A stretch of 64,000 bases of DNA from Haematobacter genomosp. 1 (GTDB taxonomy: Bacteria > Pseudomonadota > Alphaproteobacteria > Rhodobacterales > Rhodobacteraceae): assembly GCF_002196855.1 (NCBI RefSeq), contig NZ_NIPW01000010.1, positions 1-64,000 on the forward strand, in the 5' to 3' direction. Both the position numbers and the translations under genes were made by a program. The stretch's first letter is position 1. Each line of letters starts with the position of its first letter. Shown here one piece after another: positions 1-7,773 of the stretch. The notes under the pieces were generated by a model. The model made no database searches, was not told the DNA's origin, and saw only the letters and a program-made list of their open reading frames with translations.

Positions 1-200
1 GGGTGTTTGGGGGCTGCCGGAATGCGAGTCCGACCGCGCCCCACCATAACGTGGAGAGATTGGCGTTCGACAGGCTTTCCGTGAGGGGGCCGGAGGATGG
101 CGAACCCGATTAGGCACAGCGCAATGGCGTTCACGAAGTTCGCAACGAGCTTCACGCGCTCGTTGTTCGCAACGAGACGGTCGCGAATGGTAGCCATCAT
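1..200 (-). CDS. small membrane protein, 3' part outside window, possibly frameshifted
   Basis: The reading frame opens with a double ATG (start at 200 or 197) behind a good ribosome site (AGGTGAGGGA) and runs off the window edge. The first 37 residues form a plausible N-terminus: a charged head (MATIRDRLVANNERVK) followed by a hydrophobic segment (IALCLIGFAIL). After the C-run at plus positions 85-89 the frame turns into Arg/Pro/His-rich text. Removing one base there gives a much more membrane-like continuation (LSTLWWGAVGLAF), so a frameshift or a base-calling error is possible. It starts 5 bases after the stop of the gene at 205-510, as in a two-gene operon. Family unknown. Confidence 0.4.
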   Translation of the reverse strand, partial: MMATIRDRLVANNERVKLVANFVNAIALCLIGFAILRPPHGKPVERQSLHVMVGRGRTRIPAAPKH

Positions 201-204
201 TCCC

Positions 205-510
205 TCACCTGAATCCGCCCTCAATAAAGGCGCCTATGACGAGAAGCGCCGCCCAGACAAGTGCCATAGTGATAAAGCCTGACAGGAAGCCTCCTGTGTG
301 ATTGGCATCCATCTCAAGGAATTCATTTATCGGCGGATATCGCAGTATCGCGTCACCTGGGAGCGTCCAGAGCCAGGCGATGCCGCCAGTCAGGTCGGAA
401 ATTGTGATGCCATCCTCACAGTTGAAGCCTTCCCATCCTGTCACAGGCCACGAAAAGCGGGAGTGACCGTAGATCCTCTCAGTTGCTTGAGAACATTCAA
501 TCCAGTTCAT
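205..510 (-). CDS. hypothetical protein with one C-terminal membrane segment
   Basis: A 101-residue protein that I cannot assign to a family. The first 70 residues are polar to mixed and rich in Trp and Gly. A single hydrophobic helix sits near the C-terminus (FITMALVWAALLVIGAFI), followed by a short charged tail, so it is probably a small inner-membrane protein. The small membrane gene at 1-200 follows after 5 bases and is probably co-transcribed. Base composition is less GC-rich than the core genes to the right, which fits an accessory region. Confidence 0.5.
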   Translation of the reverse strand: MNWIECSQATERIYGHSRFSWPVTGWEGFNCEDGITISDLTGGIAWLWTLPGDAILRYPPINEFLEMDANHTGGFLSGFITMALVWAALLVIGAFIEGGFR

Positions 511-569
511 TTACAGCCCCTCCCGCCCAGCGCCACGCCCGACCCGGTCACAACCTGCCCGCTTTGGAC

Positions 570-656
570 ATGAACATCCACCAGACGGCGCTTGTCGCAA
601 TGGCCTATCGCATGGTCGGCAGCGAGCCGCGGGACAGGTTCGGCAAGCCGCTCTGA
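570..656 (+). CDS. tiny ORF or gene remnant upstream of a terminator
   Basis: A 28-codon ORF (MNIHQTALVAMAYRMVG...) on the plus strand that ends about 40 bases before a plus-strand terminator hairpin. It has no clear ribosome site and no recognised family. It may be a real micro-protein, or the tail of a decayed plus-strand gene for which the terminator remains. The region 511-746 otherwise shows no convincing gene. Confidence 0.15.
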   Translation: MNIHQTALVAMAYRMVGSEPRDRFGKPL

Positions 657-696
657 CGGCGGTAAGGTCGCGCGCCTTCATCGCCAAAGAAGGCCG

Positions 697-717
697 GCCC
701 CGCCAACGCGGGGCTTT
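697..717 (+). terminator. intrinsic terminator-like hairpin
   Basis: GCCCCGC (697-703) pairs perfectly with GCGGGGC (708-714) around a CAAC loop and is followed by TTT on the plus strand. It implies a plus-strand transcript ending here, although only a 28-codon ORF is visible upstream. Confidence 0.5.
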
Positions 718-746
718 GTCCATTGTGGACGGCCCACCGGCCGACT

Positions 747-1823
747 TCACCCCGCCTCAGAAACCTGAATGTCTAGCAGGCGATTCCCCTCAAACAGGCA
801 GCTGATCTGATATTTAAGTTCCAAGTTGAATGAATTCTTGGCGGTAAAGGTCGATGCCAATCTTGCGCGGCCGGAGTTCCAGGTAGTCCATGTGACATCA
901 ATGAACCGCGAAAAACTCACCGTCGACGGATGAGTGGCCGAAGCGCGGGCGCCTTGCTCGCAAGCGCTAATTGCTGCGGATCGCTCGATGGGTGGGCTTG
1001 GCCCGAACCAACCTCCGGCATCTGAGGGACGGAACCAGATGTTGAAGGGGATGTCGCCGCCTTCGCATGTTACGAAGAAGACCGGATCCTCTCTGGTGCC
1101 GCGCTCAGAAACCTCTAGTGTGGCAGGATCAAGCGAGCGGCAATACGGATTGTCCCGAGCTATGCTGTTGAGAATGAGCAGAATTTTATCACGATACTTT
1201 TTGGTTTGCGCGGTCCAAGGCACCTCCTTCATAACAATGGAGCGCACTGTGGTCGTATTTGGCTGAGGGAACGCAAGCGCCCCATTAGGAACCCAGCCGA
1301 CGGAACTCGTGTCAGCGCTCTCATTCATCGTTCTGACGAGAGCCCATCCGTCTTTCTCACAGAGTACCGATACAGGTTGGCTCTCGATCACGCGACGGCT
1401 GATCTGCTTATCCAGCAACCCGCTCGCCCTCTCATTCAGAACGGGATCGGCATCCGCACTTGGTGCGAGGAGAAGATCATGGGCCTCAGAAATGAGCCGC
1501 GTCTCCGCTGAGTTTTCACTGACCATTTCACAGAGCGCGAGCCTCTCGGGGAGACTGTTAGTCTCTACGCTTATGCGGTCTTCGACCGCCGTAGGCAACG
1601 GCGCAGCGCGGTCGCTGATAGAAACAGCGGCCTGCTCTGCGGTCGGCGCTGGGTTCGTTTGGTGGCTCATCAAAGAAACCGCGGCAAAAATGAAACCAAG
1701 TATCGAAGCAACGAATCCTAGGAGCGCTTCCCTTCGGTTGCGAAAAGGCCTGAGCGGATAAGCGATGCAGATGAGGGACCACGCGCCGAACAGGAGGATG
1801 ACAAAAGGTAAAGCAATGGTCAT
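747..1823 (-). CDS. membrane-anchored protein with an SH3-like segment
   Basis: A 358-residue hypothetical protein. Residues about 1-55 contain two hydrophobic helices (ALPFVILLFGAWSLICIAYP and a second near ALLGFVASILGFIFAAV), which should anchor it in the inner membrane. A Ser/Ala-rich linker follows. Around residues 145-185 the pattern PVSVLCEKDGWALVRT...GWVPNGAL is typical of a bacterial SH3 domain (usually peptidoglycan- or protein-binding). The C-terminal half contains four cysteines and no motif I recognise. No clear Shine-Dalgarno precedes the ATG. It lies in the less GC-rich accessory patch and has no operon partner on its strand close by. Confidence 0.7.
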   Translation of the reverse strand: MTIALPFVILLFGAWSLICIAYPLRPFRNRREALLGFVASILGFIFAAVSLMSHQTNPAPTAEQAAVSISDRAAPLPTAVEDRISVETNSLPERLALCEMVSENSAETRLISEAHDLLLAPSADADPVLNERASGLLDKQISRRVIESQPVSVLCEKDGWALVRTMNESADTSSVGWVPNGALAFPQPNTTTVRSIVMKEVPWTAQTKKYRDKILLILNSIARDNPYCRSLDPATLEVSERGTREDPVFFVTCEGGDIPFNIWFRPSDAGGWFGPSPPIERSAAISACEQGARASATHPSTVSFSRFIDVTWTTWNSGRARLASTFTAKNSFNLELKYQISCLFEGNRLLDIQVSEAG

Positions 1824-2272
1824 GGCTTAAACCAATAGAAGCTACACAGCCTATCTCTGTTGCCATGCTGTTAAGGAAGTAAAGCTACCTCTTGCACGTG
1901 CTCGTGAGGTGTTGCCGCAAATTGCGGGTCGGGAAGGCTGCGAATCGCGGCTGATGGCTGGCCTTCTGCTCCGAACGTAGGGTGCGAGTGTTCACGCAAG
2001 TCCGCAATAGCGAAAGCCGCAGCGCGCAGCAGGGGGGGGCAAGGTCGGAAACCCGGCCCGATCCGCCAGACCCGCGCCCCTCTCGCGGGCAGATTTTTTC
2101 GTCCGGTTGAAATTGCGGACTGCGGACTTTAGCCCGGTCGGGACAATGTTCCCGACGTGTCATGGCCGACCAATTCCGCCACCATCCAAAACGAAATGGG
2201 GGAAGTAGTGGGGGAAGACATAAAGGGACAGCGCAAATATCGCAGCGATTTCAAATCGATAAATCAATTGAA
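1824..2272. other. gene-free stretch next to tRNA 3' end; candidate attachment-site arm
   Basis: About 450 bases with no convincing gene. It holds several related inverted repeats: CCGCAA/TTGCGG around one base (1915-1927), GTCCGCAAT at 2000-2008 with its exact inverse ATTGCGGAC at 2112-2120 followed by a second TGCGGAC, and a GTCGGGA/TCCCGAC hairpin at 2137-2156. TGGGGGAAG also occurs twice near 2197-2216. Clusters of short repeats beside a tRNA 3' end are typical of arm-type integrase sites. No integrase gene and no second copy of the tRNA end are seen in the window, so this role is an inference. Confidence 0.3.
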
Positions 2273-2360
2273 TGGCGGAAGAGGTGGGATTCGAACCCAC
2301 GGATGGTTGCCCATCGCCGGTTTTCAAGACCGGTGCCTTAAACCGCTCGGCCACTCTTCC
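2273..2360 (-). tRNA. tRNA-Ser (anticodon TGA)
   Basis: The minus strand reads GGAAGAGTGGCCGAG..., with a 7-bp acceptor stem (GGAAGAG/CTCTTCC), the type II long variable arm expected of tRNA-Ser, the T-loop GTTCGAATC, anticodon loop CTTGAAA (anticodon TGA, reading UCA and related codons), discriminator G and an encoded CCA at 2275-2273. The 3' end faces the accessory patch at 1-2272, the usual geometry for tRNA-targeted integration. Confidence 0.97.
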
Positions 2361-2501
2361 GTCGGTGGGCGGATAACGGGTGGCGGGCGATTCGGAAAGA
2401 TAAATGCTGCGCTGCATGAACTTGCGCTAGCGTCGTTGATAAATGGAACGGAAACCGGGCGAACCGGGTGGAATCGGGACAGGGGAGAAGCGGGACAGGG
2501 G

Positions 2502-3185
2502 ATGAGACACGCAGTGGCAGGTGTTCTGGCCGCGATGATGCTGGCGGCCTGCGGCATGGAACCTGTCGTTCCGGCTCCTACGTTGGAGGAGCAGGCCCGG
2601 CCGCGCGCGGAGGAACGGTCGGCGCCGGACGTGCTGCGCCTCTCCGGCAGCGCGGTTTGGGACGGGCGGCCCACGCTCGGTGGTCTGTGGATCGCGCGCC
2701 CCGGAGTGGAGAGCCGCCGTGTGCTGGTCGAGGGGCGGAACGGCAGTGCGGCGGCCACGCTCCTGCCCAACATGTCCCGAGATCGGCGCTTTCAGCTTTC
2801 CTCCGACCTCGCGGGGGTGCTGGGAGTGAGCGCGGGTCAAGGGATTGCGGTGCGTGTGACGGCGCTTGTGATGCCCTCTGCGGGTGCCTCTCCCCTCTCG
2901 GCAGACACTCCTGCCGTCGTCCCTGCGGTGGCGGAGAGCGCCGCGCGGGTTACCCTCAGCAGGCCGCAGGCGATTCAGGTCGCGGTCTTCGGGGTGGAGG
3001 CGAATGCCCATGCGGCCCGCGAGAAGCTGGCGGAGGCAGGGCTTCGCGCGGAAATCCGGCGGTCGGGGGCTGTCTGGCGGGTCACGATTCCGCTTGGTGG
3101 GGCCGCGGGGGATGGCGCTCCGGGCGAACTTCTCGCAAAAGTGAAGCGGCTCGGGTTTGCCGATGCCTACGCTGTCGCCCTATGA
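2502..3185 (+). CDS. SPOR-domain lipoprotein
   Basis: A 227-residue protein. The start at 2502 gives a lipoprotein signal with lipobox LAAC (MRHAVAGVLAAMMLAACG), so it should be an acylated envelope protein. The longer in-frame ORF upstream runs through the tRNA gene and is not real. The last ~75 residues (from AIQVAVFGVEANAHAAREKL to the C-terminus) have the SPOR pattern: a hydrophobic strand, Asn/Ala helix, a second strand and a final strand. SPOR domains bind denuded peptidoglycan glycan strands at division sites. The D-Ala-D-Ala carboxypeptidase gene follows after 26 bases, which supports a cell-wall role. Confidence 0.8.
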   Translation: MRHAVAGVLAAMMLAACGMEPVVPAPTLEEQARPRAEERSAPDVLRLSGSAVWDGRPTLGGLWIARPGVESRRVLVEGRNGSAAATLLPNMSRDRRFQLSSDLAGVLGVSAGQGIAVRVTALVMPSAGASPLSADTPAVVPAVAESAARVTLSRPQAIQVAVFGVEANAHAAREKLAEAGLRAEIRRSGAVWRVTIPLGGAAGDGAPGELLAKVKRLGFADAYAVAL

Positions 3186-3211
3186 GGCCACCCGGATCTG
3201 GATGGAGAGCC

Positions 3212-4384
3212 ATGTTCAAACCTTTTGCCCCCTTCGTGCTCGTGGCTCTCGCAGCCCTTCCCATCCCTGCCTCGGCGTTCGAGACGCGCGCGGGCTCGGC
3301 CTATGTGGTGGATTTCAAGACCGGCACCGTCCTCATGGACAAGAACGCGGAGGTTCCCCTGCCGCCCGCCTCCATGTCCAAGCTCATGACGCTCAACATG
3401 CTGTTCGAGGCGCTGCGGGACGGGCGGGTGACGATGGACACCACCTTCGCCGTCTCCTCCAAGGCGCGGGCCATGGGCGGTTCGACCATGTTCCTGAACG
3501 AACGTGACCGCCCGACGGTGGAGCAGCTCGTCAAGGGGATCATTGTGCTTTCCGGTAACGACGCCTGTGTCGTGGTGGCGGAGGGGCTTGCCGGATCGGA
3601 GGAGGCCTTTGCCCGCCAGATGACGGAACGAGGGCGGGCCATCGGGCTGGAAGCCTCCCATTTCTCCAACGCCTCCGGCTGGCCCGACCCGGAACAACGG
3701 ATGACGATGAAGGATCTGACGACGCTGGGCGTGCATCTGATCCGCGAATTTCCCGAATACTACCATTACTTCGCGATCACCGAATTTCCCTTCGACAACC
3801 GCGCGCCCGCCAACCGGCACAACCGTAATCCGATCCTGAGCCTCGGCATCGGGGCGGACGGGCTGAAAACCGGGCACACGCAAGAATCGGGCTACGGCCT
3901 TGTCGGTTCCGCGCAGCAGGGCGAGCGGCGCGTCGTGTTCACGCTGAACGGGATGGCGACGGAAGCGGAGCGGCGGGAGGAGTCGGAAAGTGTCGTGAAC
4001 TGGGCCTTCCGCAACTTCGTCGAAAAGACCGTCGTCCGTAAGGGCGAGGTCATCGTGGAGGCCGATGTCTGGATGGGCAGCACCTCTACGGTCGGCCTGA
4101 CGGTGACGGAAGATCTTCAGCTTCTGGTGCCGGCGCTGGTGCAGGGGCAGGTCTCGGCAGAGGCCATCTATGCCGCCCCGCTGAAGGCACCGCTCGCAGC
4201 CGGGCAGCAGGTCGGCGAACTGGTCATCCGCATGCCGGACATGGAGCCGCGGCATGTCCCGCTCGTCACCGCGACGGCGGTGGCGGAGGGGGGGTTCGGC
4301 ACGCGGCTCTTGACGGCGGCCCGTGTGCTGGTGCACCGCATGACCGGTGCGGAGAGCGCCCCCGCCGGCGGGGCGGAGTTCTGA
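3212..4384 (+). CDS. dacC: D-alanyl-D-alanine carboxypeptidase (penicillin-binding protein 5/6 type)
   Basis: A 390-residue serine peptidase that trims the terminal D-Ala of peptidoglycan pentapeptides in the periplasm. A Sec signal peptide ends near residue 22 (IPASA-FETRAG). All three active-site motifs of the S11 family are present: SMSK at about 54-57 (nucleophile serine and lysine), SGN at 114-116 and KTG at 219-221. A beta-rich C-terminal PBP5 domain follows (about 290-385). No clear terminal amphipathic anchor is visible. It sits between the SPOR lipoprotein and tmk, an arrangement I associate with Rhodobacterales. The symbol within the dacA/C/D group is uncertain; the function is secure. 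Confidence 0.92.
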   Translation: MFKPFAPFVLVALAALPIPASAFETRAGSAYVVDFKTGTVLMDKNAEVPLPPASMSKLMTLNMLFEALRDGRVTMDTTFAVSSKARAMGGSTMFLNERDRPTVEQLVKGIIVLSGNDACVVVAEGLAGSEEAFARQMTERGRAIGLEASHFSNASGWPDPEQRMTMKDLTTLGVHLIREFPEYYHYFAITEFPFDNRAPANRHNRNPILSLGIGADGLKTGHTQESGYGLVGSAQQGERRVVFTLNGMATEAERREESESVVNWAFRNFVEKTVVRKGEVIVEADVWMGSTSTVGLTVTEDLQLLVPALVQGQVSAEAIYAAPLKAPLAAGQQVGELVIRMPDMEPRHVPLVTATAVAEGGFGTRLLTAARVLVHRMTGAESAPAGGAEF

Positions 4385-4426
4385 GCGGGCCCCGGCCGCT
4401 TGCCGCCGAACCGGGCGGAGGGGCGT

Positions 4427-5035
4427 GTGTTCATCAGCTTTGAAGGCATAGACGGGTCGGGCAAAAGCACTCAGGCCCGGCGGCTGGCAGCGACCCTCGC
4501 GGCTGAGGGGCGGGAGGTTCTGCTGACGCGGGAACCGGGCGGATCGCTCGGCGCGGAGGAGATCCGCCGTCTCGTTCTGGAGGGGGAGCCGGACCGCTGG
4601 TCGCCGGAAACGGAGCTTCTGCTCTTTACCGCCGCCCGCCGGGATCACCTCGAACGCACGATCCGCCCCGCGCTCGCTGCGGGCCAGTTGGTCGTCTGTG
4701 ACCGTTTCGCCGATTCCACCCGCATCTATCAGGGTGTGAGCCGGGGCGATCTGCGGGGTATGGTGGACAGGCTGCACGACCTAATGATCGGGGTGGAGCC
4801 CGACCTGACCTTCATCATCGACATCGACGCCGAAACCGGCCTCTCCCGCGCCCGCGCCCGCCCCGGCGGGGAGCAGAGGTTCGAGGATTTCGGCCTCCCG
4901 CTTCAGGCGCGGATGCGGGAGGGGTTCCTGGCGCTGGCGCGCGAGTTTCCCGTCCGCTGCCGCGTGATAGACGGCGGAGACGACGAGGATACCGTGGCCG
5001 CCCGCGTGCGCGCGGCACTGGGCGAGGCGGGATGA
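4427..5035 (+). CDS. tmk: thymidylate kinase
   Basis: dTMP kinase (about 202 residues) makes dTDP for DNA synthesis. The P-loop is GIDGSGKST near the N-terminus, with DRFADSTRIYQG as the DR(F/Y) motif in the middle and an arginine-containing lid (RARARPGGEQRFEDF). I chose the GTG at 4427, which follows GGAGGGG at good spacing and gives the usual start (V/M-FISFEGIDG). An upstream in-frame TTG at 4400 would add nine unrelated residues. It overlaps holB by four bases (ATGA), indicating translational coupling. Confidence 0.95.
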   Translation: MFISFEGIDGSGKSTQARRLAATLAAEGREVLLTREPGGSLGAEEIRRLVLEGEPDRWSPETELLLFTAARRDHLERTIRPALAAGQLVVCDRFADSTRIYQGVSRGDLRGMVDRLHDLMIGVEPDLTFIIDIDAETGLSRARARPGGEQRFEDFGLPLQARMREGFLALAREFPVRCRVIDGGDDEDTVAARVRAALGEAG

Positions 5036-6129
5036 GCGACGATCTTCCCGAATCCGACCGGCTGGAGGGCGTGCCCCATCCCCGCGAAACGCAGCGCCTG
5101 TACGGTCAGGAAGCGGCGGAAGGTGCCTTTCTCGACGCGGTGGAGACCGGGCGGCTGCACCACGGCTGGCTTCTCACCGGCCCGCGCGGCATCGGCAAGG
5201 CCACGCTGGCGTGGCGGATCGCGCGCTACCTGCTGCAACCGCCCGCGCCGGGGATGTTCGGCGCGACGCTCGACCCGCCGCAGGACGATGCCCTGGCCCA
5301 TCGCCTGCGGGCGTTGAGCGAGCCGCGCCTGCTGCTGATCCGCAGGCCCTATGACGAAAAGGCCGGCCGCTTCAAGGCAGAGACCCCGGTGGACGAAGTG
5401 CGCCGCCTGCGCGCCTTCTTCGGCCTCTCCGCGGCAGAGGGCGGTCGCCGGGTGGTGATCGTCGATACGGCCGATGAGCTGAACCCCAACGCCGCGAATG
5501 CGCTGCTGAAGGTGCTGGAGGAGCCGCCGGAGGGCGCGGTGCTCCTGCTGGTGAGCCATCAGCCCTCGCGGTTGCTGCCGACCATCCGGTCCCGCTGCCG
5601 CGAGCTGCGGCTCCGCCCGCTGGATCAGGCCGACCTGTCCCGCGCGCTGGAAGGCGCGGGCGTGAGCGGGGAGGGGGCGGCGCTGGCGGCCCTTTCCGGG
5701 GGATCGGTCGGCGATGCGGTGCGTCTTGGCGCAGGCGGGGGCGCCGAGCTTTACGGACATATCCTCGCGCTCATGGCAAAGGCGCCGGGCATGGACAGGC
5801 AGGCAGCCCTGTCGCTGGCGGAACGCGGAGCGGGCCGGGGAAACGAGGCCGCGTTCGACCTGATCCTCACGCTGCTCGACCTGTTTCTGGCCCGCCTTGC
5901 CCGGACAGGTGTCGCGGGACCGCCTGAACTGGAGGCCCTGCCGGGGGAAGGGGCGCTCCTCGCGCGGCTTTCGCCGGACCTCGCGGCCGCCCGCCGCTGG
6001 GCCGAAGTGCAGGAGACGGCAGGCGCCCGCGCGCGACAGGGACGGGCGGTGAACCTTGACCCTGCCACGCTTCTCCTTGATATGGTTCTGACACTGGACG
6101 AGACGGCGGCGGCAGTGGCCGCCCGTTGA
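5032..6129 (+). CDS. holB: DNA polymerase III subunit delta'
   Basis: A 365-residue clamp-loader subunit. The AAA+ P-loop-like segment GPRGIGKATLAWRIAR lies near residue 50. The sensor/Walker B region is VVIVDTADELNPNAANALLKVLEEPP, the hallmark of delta' and DnaX relatives, followed by the arginine-finger region LLPTIRSRCRELRL. No four-cysteine zinc module is evident, as in many alphaproteobacterial delta' proteins. The start overlaps the tmk stop. Confidence 0.93.
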   Translation: MSDDLPESDRLEGVPHPRETQRLYGQEAAEGAFLDAVETGRLHHGWLLTGPRGIGKATLAWRIARYLLQPPAPGMFGATLDPPQDDALAHRLRALSEPRLLLIRRPYDEKAGRFKAETPVDEVRRLRAFFGLSAAEGGRRVVIVDTADELNPNAANALLKVLEEPPEGAVLLLVSHQPSRLLPTIRSRCRELRLRPLDQADLSRALEGAGVSGEGAALAALSGGSVGDAVRLGAGGGAELYGHILALMAKAPGMDRQAALSLAERGAGRGNEAAFDLILTLLDLFLARLARTGVAGPPELEALPGEGALLARLSPDLAAARRWAEVQETAGARARQGRAVNLDPATLLLDMVLTLDETAAAVAAR

Positions 6130-6136
6130 GGCACCG

Positions 6137-6976
6137 ATGACAGATCATTCCTCCCCTTCCGCTTCCCCCGCCGCCGCGGTTCCTGAAATCGTTGACAGCC
6201 ACTGTCACCTCGACTTTCCCGACTTTCAGGGAGAGCTTGACGACGTGGTGGCCCGCGCCCGTGCGGCTGGCGTGACGCGGATGGTCACGATCTGCACGCG
6301 GATGGGCAGCCTTCCCACCGTGCGCGGCATCGCCGGGCGGTTCGATGGCGTGTTCTACGCGGCGGGTATCCATCCGATGTCGGTGGCGGAGGAGCCGCCG
6401 GTGACGTTGGCGGAGCTTCTGGCGCTGGCGGATGATCCGCAATGCGTGGGGATCGGCGAGACCGGGCTCGACTATCATTACTCCGCCGACAGCGCGGAGG
6501 CGCAGGCGGTCAGCCTCCGGCTCCATATCGAAGCCGCGCGGCGGACGGGCCTGCCGCTCATCATCCATTCCCGCGACGCCGATGCGGACATGGCCCGTAT
6601 CCTGACGGAGGAACATGCAAGGGGCGGCTTCACCGGCGTCATGCATTGTTTCACCTCCTCCGCCGAACTGGCGGAGGCGGCGCTGGCCATCGGGTTTTAC
6701 CTCTCCATGTCGGGGATCACCGCTTTTCCGAAGTCCGGCGGTCTGCGCGACATCTTCGCCGCTGCCCCGCGAGACCGGATACTGGTGGAGACGGACTCCC
6801 CCTATCTCGCCCCGCCGCCCCACCGGGGCCGCCGCAACGAACCGGCCTATACCGCTTTCACCGCACGCAAGGGGGCGGAGACGCTGGGCATGGACTATGC
6901 CGATTTCGCGCGCCTGACCTCCGACAATTTCGACCGCCTTTTCGCCCGCGCGGCGCGAAAGGCGGATGCGGCATGA
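6137..6976 (+). CDS. tatD: TatD-family metal-dependent DNase
   Basis: A 279-residue amidohydrolase-fold hydrolase. Metal ligands are visible: HCHLD near residue 23, GETGLDYHY, HSRDADADM, MHCFTSS, and ETDSPYLAP near the C-terminus. TatD proteins act as 3'-5' exonucleases in DNA repair and RNA turnover. It starts 7 bases after holB and overlaps the next hydrolase gene by four bases, forming a tmk-holB-tatD-MBL operon. In many alphaproteobacteria metG sits between holB and tatD; it is not here. Confidence 0.9.
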   Translation: MTDHSSPSASPAAAVPEIVDSHCHLDFPDFQGELDDVVARARAAGVTRMVTICTRMGSLPTVRGIAGRFDGVFYAAGIHPMSVAEEPPVTLAELLALADDPQCVGIGETGLDYHYSADSAEAQAVSLRLHIEAARRTGLPLIIHSRDADADMARILTEEHARGGFTGVMHCFTSSAELAEAALAIGFYLSMSGITAFPKSGGLRDIFAAAPRDRILVETDSPYLAPPPHRGRRNEPAYTAFTARKGAETLGMDYADFARLTSDNFDRLFARAARKADAA

Positions 6977-7773
6977 CGGGGCGGATCACCTATACCATTC
7001 TGGGCTGCGGATCCTCCGCCGGGGTGCCGCGTCTGGGCGGCCACTGGGGGGAATGCGACCCGGCCAACCCGAAGAATGAACGTCTCCGCTGCGCGCTCCT
7101 TGTCACGCGCGAGACGCCGGAGGGGGTTACGCGCGTGCTGGTGGATACCGGGCCGGACCTGCGCACCCAGCTTCTCCGCGCCGGGGTGGGGGAGCTTGAC
7201 GGCGTTGTCTATACCCACGCCCATGCCGACCATGTTCACGGAATAGACGATCTGCGGCAGGTGGTGTTCAACATCCGCCGCAGGCTCGACGTCTGGGCGG
7301 ATGAGCCGACGTCGGAGGCGCTGCTCCACAGGTTCGACTATGTCTTCGTGCAGCCGCCCGGTTCCTCCTACCCGCCGATCCTGAACCTCCAGCCGATCAC
7401 CGGCGCGTTCGAGGTCACGGGGGCGGGGGGGACGATCCCGTTCGTGCCCTTCCGCGCGAACCATGGCAGCATCGACGCGCTCGGCTTCCGTATCGGTGAC
7501 GTGGCCTACCTCCCGGATGCGCTGGAACTGACGGAGGAGGCCTGGCCCGTGCTCTCCGGTCTGGACTGCTGGATCGTCGGCGCACTCCGGCGCAAGCCGC
7601 ATCCGACCCATGCCCATCTGGAGCGCACTCTGGGCTGGATCACGCGCGCCGCCCCGCGGCAGGCCGTGATCACCAACATGCATATCGACCTCGACTATGA
7701 GGATGTGATGGCGGAGACGCCGGAGAACGTCGTGCCGGCCTATGACGGGCTCACGCTGAGCTACGATCTCTGA
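6973..7773 (+). CDS. metallo-beta-lactamase-fold hydrolase, PhnP-like
   Basis: A 266-residue protein beginning MTGRITYTILGCGSSAGVPR, the typical start of the PhnP/RNase Z-like branch. The zinc motif THAHADHVHGIDD is at 81-93, further histidines lie at NHGS and HPTHAHLE, and the final histidine is in NMHIDLDYE. PhnP is a cyclic phosphodiesterase in phosphonate breakdown, but the tatD neighbour and the absence of phn genes suggest a general nucleotide or RNA-related phosphodiesterase. The start codon overlaps the tatD stop. Confidence 0.85.
   Translation: MTGRITYTILGCGSSAGVPRLGGHWGECDPANPKNERLRCALLVTRETPEGVTRVLVDTGPDLRTQLLRAGVGELDGVVYTHAHADHVHGIDDLRQVVFNIRRRLDVWADEPTSEALLHRFDYVFVQPPGSSYPPILNLQPITGAFEVTGAGGTIPFVPFRANHGSIDALGFRIGDVAYLPDALELTEEAWPVLSGLDCWIVGALRRKPHPTHAHLERTLGWITRAAPRQAVITNMHIDLDYEDVMAETPENVVPAYDGLTLSYDL

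Noticed and set aside
1885-2163. 92-codon minus-strand ORF near the tRNA
   Set aside because: No ribosome site, biased composition, and it covers the repeat cluster; treated as non-coding.
2157-2501. N-terminal extension of the SPOR lipoprotein through the tRNA gene (RGGIRTHG-like translation)
   Set aside because: This is the well-known translation artefact of a tRNA-Ser gene; the lipobox start at 2502 is far better.
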